Shown here piece by piece: positions 1 through 8,597 of a stretch of DNA of 23,845 nt. The notes below the pieces were generated by a model. The model was given only the letters and a program-made list of their open reading frames with translations, made no database searches and was not told where the DNA came from. The position numbers were made by a program, and so were the translations under genes. Within the stretch, counting starts at the first letter, position 1. Every line of letters begins with the position of its first letter. The stretch is from Oribacterium sp. GTDB taxonomy: Bacteria > Bacillota_A > Clostridia > Lachnospirales > Lachnospiraceae. The stretch lies in contig JAGAXP010000033.1 of NCBI GenBank assembly GCA_017940955.1, positions 1-23,845 on the forward strand. Direction: 5' to 3'.

Positions 1-1544
1 ACACCATTCTGCGCCATGGGAAGGATTATGGACTTCACATCCTCATGGGTGTAACCAAAGGCCTTGTAAAGTCTGGCTCTCTGCTCCCTGTCATGGGTTT
101 CCACCTTGTGGTTAGGGATCCTGATATCCTCAAGATGCAGAAGATTTCTGTCAAGCCACTCTCCGTAAGGATTCTTCTCGGCATAATGCTTCTTTATCTC
201 GGAATCCGATACTATCCTTTTCTGTCTGGTATCCACAAGGAGCATACGCCCGGGCTGAAGTCTTGACTTATCTACGATATGCTTTGAGTCAATGTCAAGA
301 ACTCCCACTTCAGAGGCAAGGATCAGTCTGTTATCGTCGGTGATGTAGTATCTCGAGGGTCTCAGACCGTTTCTGTCAAGGGTTGCTCCCACCACATCCC
401 CGTCGGAAAAAATGATGGCTGCGGGACCGTCCCAGGGCTCCATCATGGTAGCATAGTAATGATAGAAATCCCTCTTCTCCTGATCCATAAACCTGTTATG
501 CTTCCAGGGCTCGGGAATGGTCACAGTCATGGCAAGAGGAAGCTCCATACCGTTCATATACATGAATTCCAAAGTATTGTCCAGCATGGAGGAATCGGAA
601 CCGTTTCGCTCCACCACCGGGAATATCTTCTCAACCTCCTTGTCAAGGAAGGGACTCTGCATGGTTTCTTCACGGGCCAGCATCCTGTCAATGTTTCCCT
701 TGATGGTATTGATCTCTCCGTTATGGGCAAGCATGCGGTAGGGGTGAGCACGATCCCAGCTGGGAGTTGTATTTGTTGAGAATCTGGAGTGAACGATGGC
801 TATGGCAGTCTTGTAATCGGGATCCCTCAGGTCGTCATAGAAAGCACGAAGCTGTCCCACCAGAAACATTCCCTTATATACGATGGTTCTGGAGCTCAGA
901 GAACAGATATAGGTGTCCTCAGAGGACTGCTCGAACTCACGTCTCTGAACATATAATCTTCTGTCAAAATCAATGCCTCTCTCCACTCCCTCAGGTCTTT
1001 CAATGAAGCACTGCTCTATACAGGGCATGCAGTCCAATGCTATCTTTCCCAGAATCTCGGGATGCGAGGGAACCGGTCTCCAGCCAAGGACAGTGAGCCC
1101 GGTCTTTTTTGCGATGACTTCAAACATCCTTTTTGCGAAGGTTCTCTTCTTTTCATTCTCAGGGAGAAAGAACATTCCAACGCCGTAATCTCTTTCTTCT
1201 CTAAGTACGATTCCGGCTTCCTGTGCTGCCTTTTTGAAGAAATCATGACTTATCTGGAGAAGTATACCTACACCGTCTCCCACCTTACCTGTGGCATCCT
1301 TTCCGGCACGATGCTCCAGCTTTTCTACTATATGAAGGGCATCATCAAGAACCTTTCCGTCCTTTGTACCGTCAATGTTTACAACGGTTCCTATTCCGCA
1401 GGCATCGTTGCCGAGCTCCTCAGGGTGTCCTGAGGAAACCGGTCTCCATAATGTGTTGTGGCCGCGGAGTTCTTCCGGAACTATGAAGCAGTTACCGGCA
1501 GTTACATTGGCAGCCTCCTGATTTGTATTTTGATAATTCTCCAT
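1..1544 (-). CDS. gltB: Glutamate synthase (GOGAT) large subunit, N-terminal part, cut by window start
   Basis: The frame is open from an ATG at 1544 to base 1, about 514 codons, so only the N-terminal part of a roughly 1500-residue protein is present. It encodes the class II glutamine amidotransferase domain that releases ammonia from glutamine for transfer to 2-oxoglutarate. After a propeptide-like leader of 48 residues comes NDACGIGTV, so Cys49 is the expected nucleophile exposed by processing. Further on I read VHSRFSTNT, HNGEINT, ATLDRNGLRPSRYY and, near the window edge, FGYTHEDVKSIILPMAQNG, all typical of GltB. The start is set by GAGGAG eight bases upstream. It follows glnN on the same strand, so the GS-GOGAT pair is adjacent. 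The small subunit, if linked, would lie beyond base 1. What is seen is the amidotransferase half; the synthase domain is inferred. Confidence 0.95.
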   Translation of the reverse strand, partial: MENYQNTNQEAANVTAGNCFIVPEELRGHNTLWRPVSSGHPEELGNDACGIGTVVNIDGTKDGKVLDDALHIVEKLEHRAGKDATGKVGDGVGILLQISHDFFKKAAQEAGIVLREERDYGVGMFFLPENEKKRTFAKRMFEVIAKKTGLTVLGWRPVPSHPEILGKIALDCMPCIEQCFIERPEGVERGIDFDRRLYVQRREFEQSSEDTYICSLSSRTIVYKGMFLVGQLRAFYDDLRDPDYKTAIAIVHSRFSTNTTPSWDRAHPYRMLAHNGEINTIKGNIDRMLAREETMQSPFLDKEVEKIFPVVERNGSDSSMLDNTLEFMYMNGMELPLAMTVTIPEPWKHNRFMDQEKRDFYHYYATMMEPWDGPAAIIFSDGDVVGATLDRNGLRPSRYYITDDNRLILASEVGVLDIDSKHIVDKSRLQPGRMLLVDTRQKRIVSDSEIKKHYAEKNPYGEWLDRNLLHLEDIRIPNHKVETHDREQRARLYKAFGYTHEDVKSIILPMAQNG

Positions 1545-1689
1545 TTATATTCTCCTCATCTGTTAACGCTGCTTTTTAAACCTTAATAGCTGACACGCCA
1601 ACCCATTTGATGATTAACACCTTCAAGATATATCTGTTCATCACTTTTCCCATATCACTAAGGAATAAAAGTCCTATAGTACAAATCAA

Positions 1690-1771
1690 GCAGGAATGAT
1701 ACCGCCCACGATCAAAAAACAAGTCGTAGGCAGCATCCACTCCTGCAGGATCTGCCCTGCAGCTATGCAGG
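1690..1771 (-). promoter_or_regulatory. Structured glnN-gltB intergenic RNA: strong hairpin plus small stem-loop
   Basis: This lies in the 250-base gap between the glnN stop and the gltB start. Read on the minus strand, the bases at 1771-1756 form CCTGC-ATAGCT-GCAGG. The bases at 1746-1690 then form a hairpin of about 22 pairs with one bulge, whose arms start GCAGGAGTGG and end TCATTCCTGC, around a U-rich loop. A competing pairing, GGCAGATCC with GGATGCTGCC, uses the 5' arm of the large hairpin, so two folds exclude each other. No U-tract directly follows the large hairpin, so it is not a plain terminator. Candidate roles are a gltB leader switch, an mRNA processing site or the glnN 3' end. 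No known riboswitch class was recognised. The rest of the gap, 1545-1689, shows only the gltB ribosome binding site. Confidence 0.5.
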
Positions 1772-1794
1772 AAATCTTTGTCTTATGTATGTTC

Positions 1795-3903
1795 TTATCT
1801 CAATGAGAAAAGAAGCTTTGAGTAGGTCGGATATGGCAGGCAGCTTTCAGGTATCATGCTTTCCGCATGGTCAACATGGGCTCTTAACTCTTCCATGTCG
1901 CTCAATACCTTGTCATGGTAAGCTTTTGCCTGTGAAAGGCTGTCCGAAAGCCCCTCTGTATCGTGGATATCCTTTTCCAGCTTTTCAACACCCTTGCTGA
2001 TCTCCGCAGCCTCTGCGTCAAGCTTTGCAAGGATTCCTGTTTCAAGGGTGCAGGCTGCATCTGAAAGCAGCTGCTTCTTTGAAAGTGCAGTGGCTGTAAC
2101 TTCTGTCTGATATTTAAGAAGTCCTTCTGTAAAGTCCTTCTTAACCATCTCAAGCATGGTCAGAGCCTCGATACGAATGGTCTTTGCGTAGTTCTCAAGG
2201 AAGATCTCGTATCTTGAATCTATCTCTGATTCGGTAAATACATGATGCTTGATGAAGAGCTGCTTATTCTTTTCGGCAATAAGTCTCGGCATAGCCTCAG
2301 GAAGTGACTTAAGATTGAAGAGTCCTCTCTTTTCTGCTTCCTCTACCCACTCGTCGGTGTAGCCGTTTCCGTTGAATACTATCCTTCTGTGCTTTTCGAT
2401 AAGCTCCTTAATAAGCTTTCCGGCCTCTTCCTCGATGTTCTCAGGTGCTGTTCCTGAAAGTCTGTCTGCAATCTGATCGATAGCCTCGGCAACAGCTGTG
2501 TTAAGGACGATGTTAGGGTCTGCAACCGAAAGTGAAGAACCCGGCATACGGAACTCAAACTTGTTTCCTGTGAATGCGAAGGGTGAAGTTCTGTTACGGT
2601 CGGTGTTATCTTTTCTGAAATGTGGAAGTACGTGTGCACCTGTTTCCATCTGGGCTGCAGCATCTGACTTGAAATCAGCTTCACCGTTTTCTATGGACTC
2701 AAGTACCTTCTCAAGAGCATCACCAACATATACGGAAACAATTGCAGGAGGTGCCTCATTTGCGCCAAGTCTGTGGTCATTTCCTGCAGAAGCAACGGAT
2801 ACTCTCATGATATCCTGGTACTCATCTATAGCCTTGATGATAGCTGCAAGGAAAAGAAGGAACTGTGTGTTCTTCTCAGGATTCTTGCCGGGATCCAGAA
2901 GGTTCTCGCCCTCTGAAGTGATCATTGACCAGTTGTTGTGCTTACCTGAACCGTTGATGCCTTCAAATGGCTTCTCATGAAGGAGGCATGCGAAGTTATG
3001 CTTGTCAGCAACCTTCTTCATGATCTCCATAGTGAGCTGGTTATGGTCAACGGCAATGTTTGCGGTCTCAAATACAGGTGCAAGCTCATGCTGTGAAGGT
3101 GCTACTTCATTGTGCTTTGTCTTCGCAGGGATTCCCAGCTTCCAGAGCTCTTCGTCAAGGTCATGCATAAATGCAGAAACCTTTGGCTTCAGTACACCAA
3201 AGTAATGATCCTCCATTTCCTGTCCCTTAGGAGCAGGTGCGCCGAGAAGTGTACGTCCTGTGAGAAGAAGGTCTTCTCTCTCCTTATAGAGATCCTTGTC
3301 GATAAGGAAATATTCCTGCTCAGAACCAACAGTTGTATCAACTCTTGTAACTCCTGTCTTTCCGAGAACATGGAGAAGCTTTGTGGCTGATGCGCTTAAT
3401 GTCTCCATGGATCTGAGAAGCGGTGTCTTTTTGTCGAGAGCTTCACCTGTGTATGAGCAGAACGCTGTCGGTATGTAAAGTGTTCCGTCCTTTATAAATG
3501 CAGGAGAAGAAGGATCCCATGCAGTATATCCTCTTGCCTCAAAGGTAGCTCTCAAGCCTCCTGAAGGGAAGGATGATGCATCCGGCTCGCCCTTTACAAG
3601 CTCCTTGCCGGAGAACTCCAGAAGTACTCCTCCGTCCGAAGTCGGAGTAATGAAGCTGTCATGCTTCTCAGCTGTAAGTCCTGTCATGGGCTGGAACCAG
3701 TGGGTAAAATGAGTTGCTCCCATTTCCAATGCCCACTCCTTCATGGTTGCGGCAACAGTATTTGCTACATCTATCTCAAGATGTGAACCATTCCGGATGG
3801 TCTTATGAACCGCCTTATAAATATCCTTAGGAAGTCTCTCCCTCATTATCCTGTCATTAAAAACAAGGCTTCCGTAAATCTCTGAAATAGTAGATGTGCT
3901 CAT
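1795..3903 (-). CDS. glnN: Type III glutamine synthetase (GSIII)
   Basis: This 702-residue protein makes glutamine from glutamate, ammonia and ATP. The length and the motifs identify the GSIII class (GlnN, about 700-730 residues) rather than the 440-470-residue GlnA class. The N-terminal GSIII signature appears as FTHWFQPMTGLTAEKHDSF (from about residue 81). The catalytic core carries GSEQEYFLI, KHNEVAPSQHELAPVFE and NGSGKHNNWSM, which hold the metal- and ATP-binding Glu and His residues. A long helical, charged C-terminal region follows, as is usual for the class. The start at 3903 is supported by GGGAGG nine bases upstream. It sits between dapL and gltB on the same strand, behind its own stem-loop leader, and with gltB it forms the GS-GOGAT ammonia assimilation route. 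The frame is intact. Confidence 0.96.
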   Translation of the reverse strand: MSTSTISEIYGSLVFNDRIMRERLPKDIYKAVHKTIRNGSHLEIDVANTVAATMKEWALEMGATHFTHWFQPMTGLTAEKHDSFITPTSDGGVLLEFSGKELVKGEPDASSFPSGGLRATFEARGYTAWDPSSPAFIKDGTLYIPTAFCSYTGEALDKKTPLLRSMETLSASATKLLHVLGKTGVTRVDTTVGSEQEYFLIDKDLYKEREDLLLTGRTLLGAPAPKGQEMEDHYFGVLKPKVSAFMHDLDEELWKLGIPAKTKHNEVAPSQHELAPVFETANIAVDHNQLTMEIMKKVADKHNFACLLHEKPFEGINGSGKHNNWSMITSEGENLLDPGKNPEKNTQFLLFLAAIIKAIDEYQDIMRVSVASAGNDHRLGANEAPPAIVSVYVGDALEKVLESIENGEADFKSDAAAQMETGAHVLPHFRKDNTDRNRTSPFAFTGNKFEFRMPGSSLSVADPNIVLNTAVAEAIDQIADRLSGTAPENIEEEAGKLIKELIEKHRRIVFNGNGYTDEWVEEAEKRGLFNLKSLPEAMPRLIAEKNKQLFIKHHVFTESEIDSRYEIFLENYAKTIRIEALTMLEMVKKDFTEGLLKYQTEVTATALSKKQLLSDAACTLETGILAKLDAEAAEISKGVEKLEKDIHDTEGLSDSLSQAKAYHDKVLSDMEELRAHVDHAESMIPESCLPYPTYSKLLFSLR

Positions 3904-3980
3904 AACTTATCCTCCCTCATTGTAAACATACATGAACAGCCTCTCAGGCAGGCCCTAAGGTTTAAAATCTGCCCGATACC

Positions 3981-4049
3981 GGACTTATGTATAACGAAAA
4001 AGAGGACAGTGACACAGTTTTATATAACCGAACGCCATTGTCCTCTTTT
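3981..4049 (-). promoter_or_regulatory. glnN leader stem-loop (shared with dapL and asnB)
   Basis: On the minus strand, AAAAGAGGACA at 4049-4039 pairs with TGTCCTCTTTT at 4008-3998 (11 pairs). The interior begins GGCGTTCGGTTATATAA, giving an apical stem CGGTT/AACTG with a six-base loop ATATAA. The 3' arm runs into a U-rich stretch, followed by TAAGTCC at 3987-3981. The layout and several sequence blocks match the dapL and asnB leaders. It lies only 30 bases after the dapL stop, so it could also work as the dapL terminator. The promoter here is weak: TTAATA just upstream as a possible -10, with no good -35. That leaves open read-through from dapL or an activator-dependent promoter. Confidence 0.6.
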
Positions 4050-4077
4050 GTTATTAAGTTGATTATTTATTTAAATA

Positions 4078-5280
4078 TTAAAGCATTATCCCACCGACAA
4101 ATCTCTCGAATCTGTCCATGGCTTCCTTTGTATTCTCATGTGTAGAGAATGCTGTAAGTCTGAAAAAGTTCTCTCCGGATTTTCCGAAGCCGGCGCCGGG
4201 GGTTCCCACAACGTATGCTTCCTTCAGGAGCTTATCGAAGAACTCCCAACTGTCCATATCTCCCGGACATTTTAACCATATGTATGGAGAATTCTTTCCG
4301 CCGGTATAGTAGATACCCAGCTTATCCATAGTATCCGTGATGATCTTTGCATTATCACGATAATACCTGATGTTTTCTTCTATTTCTTTTTCACCTTCAG
4401 ATGAGAAAACAGCTTCTGCACCTCTCTGGGTGATGTAGCTTACACCGTTAAACTTTGTGGTCTGTCTGCGAAGCCACATCTTATTGAGATTTCCTTCACC
4501 TCTCGTAAGGGTATCAGGAACCACAGTGTAACCGCATCTTGTTCCGGTGAATCCTGCCTTCTTGGAAAGACTGCAGAACTCTATGGCTACTTCTCTTGCT
4601 CCGGGAATCTCATAAATGCTGTGAGGATAATCACCGGTGATAAAGCACTCATAAGCTGCGTCAAACAGGATTATGGAGCCGTTCTCTCTTGCGAAATCAA
4701 CCCATTTCCGGAGTCCTTCTCTGTCATAAACCGCGCCTGTCGGATTGTTGGGGCTGCAAAGGTAAATGATGTCTGCCCTGTATTCCGGAGCCGGAAGCGG
4801 CAGGAATCCGTTGTCCTCTGATGACATTGCAAGTAATATCTTTCTGCCATCCATCATGTTGGTGTCTACATATACCGGATAAACAGGATCCGTAACAAGT
4901 ACGGTATTGTCTTTGTCAAAGAGGTCGAGAATGTTTCCCAGATCTGACTTAGCACCGTCGGAAATGAATATCTCGTCCGGGTTAAGCTCCACACCGAATT
5001 TTGTATAGTACTTTCTGATGGCTTCCTTAAGGAAATCATATCCCTGTTCCGGTCCGTAACCTCTGAAGGTCTCCGGCTCTCCCATTTCCCTGGCTGCCTC
5101 CACCATAGCATTGACTACAGTTTTGGGAAGAGGTCTCGTAACATCTCCGATTCCCATACGGATAAGCTTATCCGAAACCTCAGGATTTGATTCCTGCCAG
5201 GCACGGATGCGCCTTGCGATCTCGGAAAAGAGATAGCTCTCGTTAAGTTTTAAATAGTTCTCATTTATATTTGCAGACAT
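4078..5280 (-). CDS. dapL: LL-diaminopimelate aminotransferase
   Basis: This 400-residue fold-type I PLP aminotransferase converts tetrahydrodipicolinate and glutamate to LL-diaminopimelate in one step, feeding lysine and peptidoglycan synthesis without succinylated or acetylated intermediates. Diagnostic DapL features are the N-terminal [19 protein letters not shown], then [16 protein letters not shown] and [17 protein letters not shown] near residue 90. Then come [23 protein letters not shown], and the PLP-lysine region [19 protein letters not shown]. The length matches the family (about 400-410). The ATG at 5280 has a weak site, with AGGAG about 10 bases upstream. It has its own strong promoter and a stem-loop leader. 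The upstream gene is an amidohydrolase, which could be an N-acyl-diaminopimelate deacetylase, but with DapL present that step would not be needed. Confidence 0.95.
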   Translation of the reverse strand: MSANINENYLKLNESYLFSEIARRIRAWQESNPEVSDKLIRMGIGDVTRPLPKTVVNAMVEAAREMGEPETFRGYGPEQGYDFLKEAIRKYYTKFGVELNPDEIFISDGAKSDLGNILDLFDKDNTVLVTDPVYPVYVDTNMMDGRKILLAMSSEDNGFLPLPAPEYRADIIYLCSPNNPTGAVYDREGLRKWVDFARENGSIILFDAAYECFITGDYPHSIYEIPGAREVAIEFCSLSKKAGFTGTRCGYTVVPDTLTRGEGNLNKMWLRRQTTKFNGVSYITQRGAEAVFSSEGEKEIEENIRYYRDNAKIITDTMDKLGIYYTGGKNSPYIWLKCPGDMDSWEFFDKLLKEAYVVGTPGAGFGKSGENFFRLTAFSTHENTKEAMDRFERFVGGIML

Positions 5281-5335
5281 TTTAAATGCTCCTGTATATT
5301 ATTCATTCTGTATAAGTCTTACGTATAGCTCTTAT

Positions 5336-5399
5336 GACTTAAACATAAAGAAAAGGACAACACACCCCTGGTATCATAACCGGGACGCCGTTGTCCTTT
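5336..5399 (-). promoter_or_regulatory. dapL leader stem-loop (shared with glnN and asnB)
   Basis: On the minus strand, AAAGGACAAC at 5399-5390 pairs perfectly with GTTGTCCTTT at 5361-5352 (10 pairs). The 28-base interior starts GGCGTCCCGGTTATGAT and can form an apical CCCGGT/ACCAGGG stem around the six-base loop TATGAT. The 3' side continues TCTTTATG, and TAAGTC follows at 5341-5336. The element starts about seven bases after the -10 box, so it forms the first structure of the transcript. It may attenuate transcription, because the stem is followed by U-rich sequence, or act as a ligand- or protein-binding site. No known class was recognised. Confidence 0.65.
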
Positions 5400-5405
5400 G
5401 TCATC

Positions 5406-5433
5406 ATTATACGAACCACAAAATACTTGTCAA
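5406..5433 (-). promoter_or_regulatory. dapL promoter, consensus -35 and -10
   Basis: On the minus strand there is TTGACA at 5433-5428, a 16-base spacer, and TATAAT at 5411-5406. Both hexamers match the vegetative sigma consensus exactly. The predicted start point is near 5400, at the base of the dapL leader stem-loop. This separates dapL transcription from the amidohydrolase gene that ends at 5504. Confidence 0.8.
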
Positions 5434-5503
5434 GGTTATTTCGGATTGCAAAATTTCATATAAGCTATTCCACCGGGAATTCCCGGCGGAATCACGATGG
5501 GTT

Positions 5504-6673
5504 TTAGCCGAAGTCCAGTGCAAGCTTTGCCATAAGGGCTGCACCCCTGCAAAGAACTGCCTCGTTACCTTTATAGTGAGCTGAATGCAGGGGCCAGACT
5601 TTGTCACCCTCTTCCGTGGTACCAAGCCAGTAGAAGGCTCCGGGAGTCTTCTCGAGATAAAAGGCGAAATCCTCCGCAGTCATAGCCGGTATATCAAGTC
5701 TTATGGTCTGGTCCTTTCCCAATAGTTCCTCAGCCTCACGAAGAACATAATCCGCCATTTCCGGATCATTCATTACGGCATCATATCCACGCTCATAGGT
5801 CAGTACTCCGTCTATGGAAAATGCTGTCTTTATGCCTTCGAAGATTTCCTTTATACGTTTCTCCGCAGTATCTCTGATGTTTTTCTCGAAGCTTCGGACG
5901 GTTCCCTCGAGACGGCAGGAACCGGGCACAACATTATATCTGGAGCCGGCCTGAAAGGTTCCTATGGTTATAACCCCTGACAGCATGGGATCCATATTTC
6001 TGCTGACCACTGTCTGAACTGCATTCACAAACTGGCAGCCTGCCATAAGGGCATCATTACCCTGATCCGGCATGGCCCCATGAGAAGTTTCCCCCAGAAA
6101 CTCGATGGTGAATCTGTCGGAAGCTGCCATTTGGGGGCCGGCTTTCACACCAACCTTTCCGGCAGGAAGATTAGGCCACACATGAAGACCGAAAACCGCA
6201 TCCGCATCCCGGAGCGCACCTCCTTCTATCATATTTCTCGCACCGCCCCGGGGATTAAATTCCTCTGCCGGCTGGAAAATGAGCCTGACGGTTCCTTTCA
6301 TATCCTCCTGATGGAGCTTCAAAAGTCTTGCGGCTCCGAGAAGCATGGTAATGTGGTGATCGTGGCCGCAGGCATGCATTACGCCTTCGTTTTCAGAAGA
6401 AAAGGACAGTCCCGTATCTTCTGTAACAGAAAGTGCATCCATGTCCGCCCTTAAACACACAGTTTTTCCGGCTTCTTTTCCTTTTATTTCTGCAAGGATC
6501 CCATGACCCCCAACATTGGTCCTGATATCATAACCTCCTATATCCGAAAGTTCCTCCAGGACTTTTTTTGAAGTTTCGATTTCCTGAGTCGAAACCTCCG
6601 GATGTCTGTGAAACCAGCGTCTTAAGTCTATAAGATGGGTTTCCAAACCCTTTGCCTCATATATAAGATCCAT
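5504..6673 (-). CDS. M20-family amidohydrolase (HipO-like N-acyl amino acid amidohydrolase)
   Basis: This 389-residue member of the M20D amidohydrolases hydrolyses an N-acylated amino acid or a related amide using a metal-bound water. Visible motifs are WFHRHPE near the N terminus, CLRADMDAL, MHACGHDHHITMLLG, LIFQPAEE, FGLHVWP, the lid-domain SHGAMPDQGNDA, and GTVRSF. The metal ligands Cys and His in ACGHDHH, the Glu pair in PAEE and His in LHVWP are all present. The start at 6673 follows AGAGGAG with seven bases of spacing. The substrate cannot be told: hippurate, an N-acetyl amino acid and N-acetyl-diaminopimelate are all possible. The gene lies directly upstream of dapL, which suggests amino acid metabolism, but separate promoters argue against a strict operon. 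It is divergent from asnB. Confidence 0.88.
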   Translation of the reverse strand: MDLIYEAKGLETHLIDLRRWFHRHPEVSTQEIETSKKVLEELSDIGGYDIRTNVGGHGILAEIKGKEAGKTVCLRADMDALSVTEDTGLSFSSENEGVMHACGHDHHITMLLGAARLLKLHQEDMKGTVRLIFQPAEEFNPRGGARNMIEGGALRDADAVFGLHVWPNLPAGKVGVKAGPQMAASDRFTIEFLGETSHGAMPDQGNDALMAGCQFVNAVQTVVSRNMDPMLSGVITIGTFQAGSRYNVVPGSCRLEGTVRSFEKNIRDTAEKRIKEIFEGIKTAFSIDGVLTYERGYDAVMNDPEMADYVLREAEELLGKDQTIRLDIPAMTAEDFAFYLEKTPGAFYWLGTTEEGDKVWPLHSAHYKGNEAVLCRGAALMAKLALDFG

Positions 6674-6730
6674 ATATTCTCCTCTGTAAATGCATTTTTC
6701 GCCATTTATTCAGCCCGTAAACATAAAAGA

Positions 6731-6760
6731 ATTTTAAACTATCCCTCAATCTTTTATCAA
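6731..6760 (-). promoter_or_regulatory. Probable promoter of the M20 amidohydrolase gene
   Basis: On the minus strand there is TTGATA at 6760-6755, an 18-base spacer, and TAAAAT at 6736-6731. This gives a 5' leader of about 50 bases before the ATG at 6673. It is divergent from the asnB promoter at 6835-6863. Nothing else was seen in the divergent gap 6674-7010 apart from the two promoters and the asnB leader. Confidence 0.5.
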
Positions 6761-6834
6761 TAGCCTCCTGTAAGTTGGCTTAATCTCATCCATAACATTT
6801 AAGCCGGCATTGCTCCGCTGCATTTATTTTTCCC

Positions 6835-6863
6835 TTGACATTTATTATGTCCTGCGCAATAAT
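6835..6863 (+). promoter_or_regulatory. asnB promoter
   Basis: TTGACA lies at 6835-6840 and AATAAT at 6858-6863, with a 17-base spacer. The start point should fall near 6870, immediately before the leader stem-loop at 6875. This is the same promoter-then-hairpin layout as dapL. Confidence 0.75.
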
Positions 6864-6874
6864 CACTAACCATA

Positions 6875-6938
6875 AAGACGGCAAAGATGTCGGTTTAATC
6901 ACCGGGATTTTTGCCGTCTTTTTTGTTTTGTAAGTCCC
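6875..6938 (+). promoter_or_regulatory. asnB leader stem-loop / candidate attenuator
   Basis: AAGACGGCAAA at 6875-6885 pairs with TTTGCCGTCTT at 6910-6920 (11 pairs), followed by four more T residues at 6921-6924. The interior is GATGT, then CGGT-TTAATC-ACCG, then GGATT. That is a symmetrical five-by-five internal loop under a four-pair apical stem with a six-base loop. TAAGTCCC follows at 6931-6938. The U-tract after the stem makes this a good intrinsic terminator, so the leader probably attenuates asnB transcription. A second possible pairing joins AGTCCC at 6933-6938 to GGGACT about 35 bases downstream. It resembles the glnN and dapL leaders in layout and in the CGGTT and TAAGTC blocks. 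Confidence 0.65.
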
Positions 6939-7010
6939 TGAAATCAACATTGTTGTGGTAATAATACCCGGGACTCTTATCCTATTACTATTTTTCAGGA
7001 GTATCAGATT

Positions 7011-8597
7011 ATGTGTAGTATCATTGGTTTCTGTGATAAGCGCACACAGTATGAAGTTGTTAAAACTGCGCTTCTTAAAACAACCTCCAGAGGTCCTGAT
7101 GCCTCAAGGATCATCGACACAGGTAATGGTTTCCTTGGCTTCAATCGACTTTCTATCATGGGACTCAATGATGCCGGCATGCAGCCCTTTGAGCTGGACG
7201 GTTCATATATCGTATGTAACGGAGAAATATACGGTTTCCGCAAATTAAAGGAAATGCTTATGAAGAAGGGTTATACCTTTAAGTCAGATTCCGACTGCGA
7301 AATACTTCTGCCTCTTTATAAAGAGTTTGGAACAGATATGTTCAGGATGCTGGATGCTGAGTTCGCTCTTGTAATATATGATGCCGACACAGACTCCTAC
7401 ATCGCAGGAAGGGATCCCTTCGGAATACGTCCTCTTTACTACGGAGAAACCACCGACGGTGTTCTCTCCTTCGCTTCAGAGCCCAAAAACCTTGTGGGTC
7501 TTTGCCATGAGGTTAAGCCATTCCCGCCGGGACACTACTACAAGGATGGCGAATTCATCAGCTACTACGACATTTCCAAAGTAAATAAATATAACAAACA
7601 GGATGATCTTGATGCCATCTCGAAAAACATTCATGATCTCCTCGTAAAGGGTGTCGAGAAGCGTCTTGATGCAGATGCTCCTGTGGGCTTCCTTCTTTCC
7701 GGAGGCCTGGACTCATCTCTCGTTTGTGCCATTTCCGCAAAGCTTCTTAACAAGCCTATCGAAACCTATGCCATAGGTATGGACATTGACGCCATCGACC
7801 TTAAGTACGCAAGAGAGGTTGCGGATTACATCGGCTCGAACCACCACGAAGTGATAATCAACCGTAATGATGTTATAAATGCCATCGAGCCTGTTATTGA
7901 AGCCCTTGGAACCTACGATATCACAACCGTCAGAGCTTCCATAGGTATGTATCTCCTTTGTAAGGCTATCCATGAGCAGTCAGACATCAGGGTGCTTCTC
8001 ACCGGTGAGATTTCAGATGAGCTTTTCGGCTACAAATACACAGACTTTGCCCCTTCTGCTGAGGAATTTCAAAAAGAAGCGGAAAAGCGTGTCCGTGAGC
8101 TCCACATGTACGATGTTCTCCGTGCAGACCGCTGCATCAGCGTAAACTCCCTGGAGGCCCGTGTACCTTTCGGCGATCTGGCATTTGCAGACTATGTGAT
8201 GCATATCGATCCCGAAAAAAAGCTTAACAAATATAACAAGGGAAAGTTCCTTCTTCGTCACGCCTTCGAAGAGGATCATATCCTTCCTGAAGACATCCTT
8301 ATGCGTGAAAAGGCAGCCTTCTCTGATGCCGTAGGTCACAGCTTGAAGGACGACCTGACAGAATTCGCAGAAGCCAGCTACACTGATGAAGAATTTGAAG
8401 AAAGGTGCGAAAAGTACACTCATGCAACACCTTTCACCAAGGAATCCCTCCTTTACAGAGACATCTTCGAGAAATACTATCCCGGTCAGTCCGGAATGGT
8501 AGTTGATTTCTGGATGCCCAACAAGACCTGGCCGGGTTGTAATGTTAACGACCCTTCAGCCCGTGTCCTCAGTAACTACGGTGACTCCGGAAAATAA
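7011..8597 (+). CDS. asnB: Glutamine-hydrolysing asparagine synthase B
   Basis: This 528-residue enzyme makes asparagine from aspartate, ATP and glutamine. The N-terminal class II glutaminase domain begins MCSIIGF, so Cys2 becomes the nucleophile after Met removal. It contains RGPDASR, FNRLSIMG, CNGEIYGF and GRDPFGIRPLYY. The synthetase domain has the PP-loop FLLSGGLDSSLV (about residue 230), then LTGEISDELFGY and LEARVPFGD. The length is close to E. coli AsnB (554). CAGGAG lies nine bases before the ATG. The gene has its own consensus-like promoter and stem-loop leader, and ends before a clear terminator, so it is monocistronic. The closing region (VDFWMPNKTWPGC) matches the AsnB C-terminal region. 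The frame is intact. Confidence 0.95.
   Translation: MCSIIGFCDKRTQYEVVKTALLKTTSRGPDASRIIDTGNGFLGFNRLSIMGLNDAGMQPFELDGSYIVCNGEIYGFRKLKEMLMKKGYTFKSDSDCEILLPLYKEFGTDMFRMLDAEFALVIYDADTDSYIAGRDPFGIRPLYYGETTDGVLSFASEPKNLVGLCHEVKPFPPGHYYKDGEFISYYDISKVNKYNKQDDLDAISKNIHDLLVKGVEKRLDADAPVGFLLSGGLDSSLVCAISAKLLNKPIETYAIGMDIDAIDLKYAREVADYIGSNHHEVIINRNDVINAIEPVIEALGTYDITTVRASIGMYLLCKAIHEQSDIRVLLTGEISDELFGYKYTDFAPSAEEFQKEAEKRVRELHMYDVLRADRCISVNSLEARVPFGDLAFADYVMHIDPEKKLNKYNKGKFLLRHAFEEDHILPEDILMREKAAFSDAVGHSLKDDLTEFAEASYTDEEFEERCEKYTHATPFTKESLLYRDIFEKYYPGQSGMVVDFWMPNKTWPGCNVNDPSARVLSNYGDSGK

Noticed and set aside
2498..2980. A 160-codon plus-strand frame inside glnN
   Set aside because: It is a shadow of the well-conserved glnN frame with no motif of its own.
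3981..4049. ANTAR-type dual hairpin or glutamine riboswitch as the explanation of the glnN leader
   Set aside because: The loops do not carry A1 and G4, only one hairpin is clear, and the sequence does not fit the glnA or downstream-peptide glutamine motifs as I know them.
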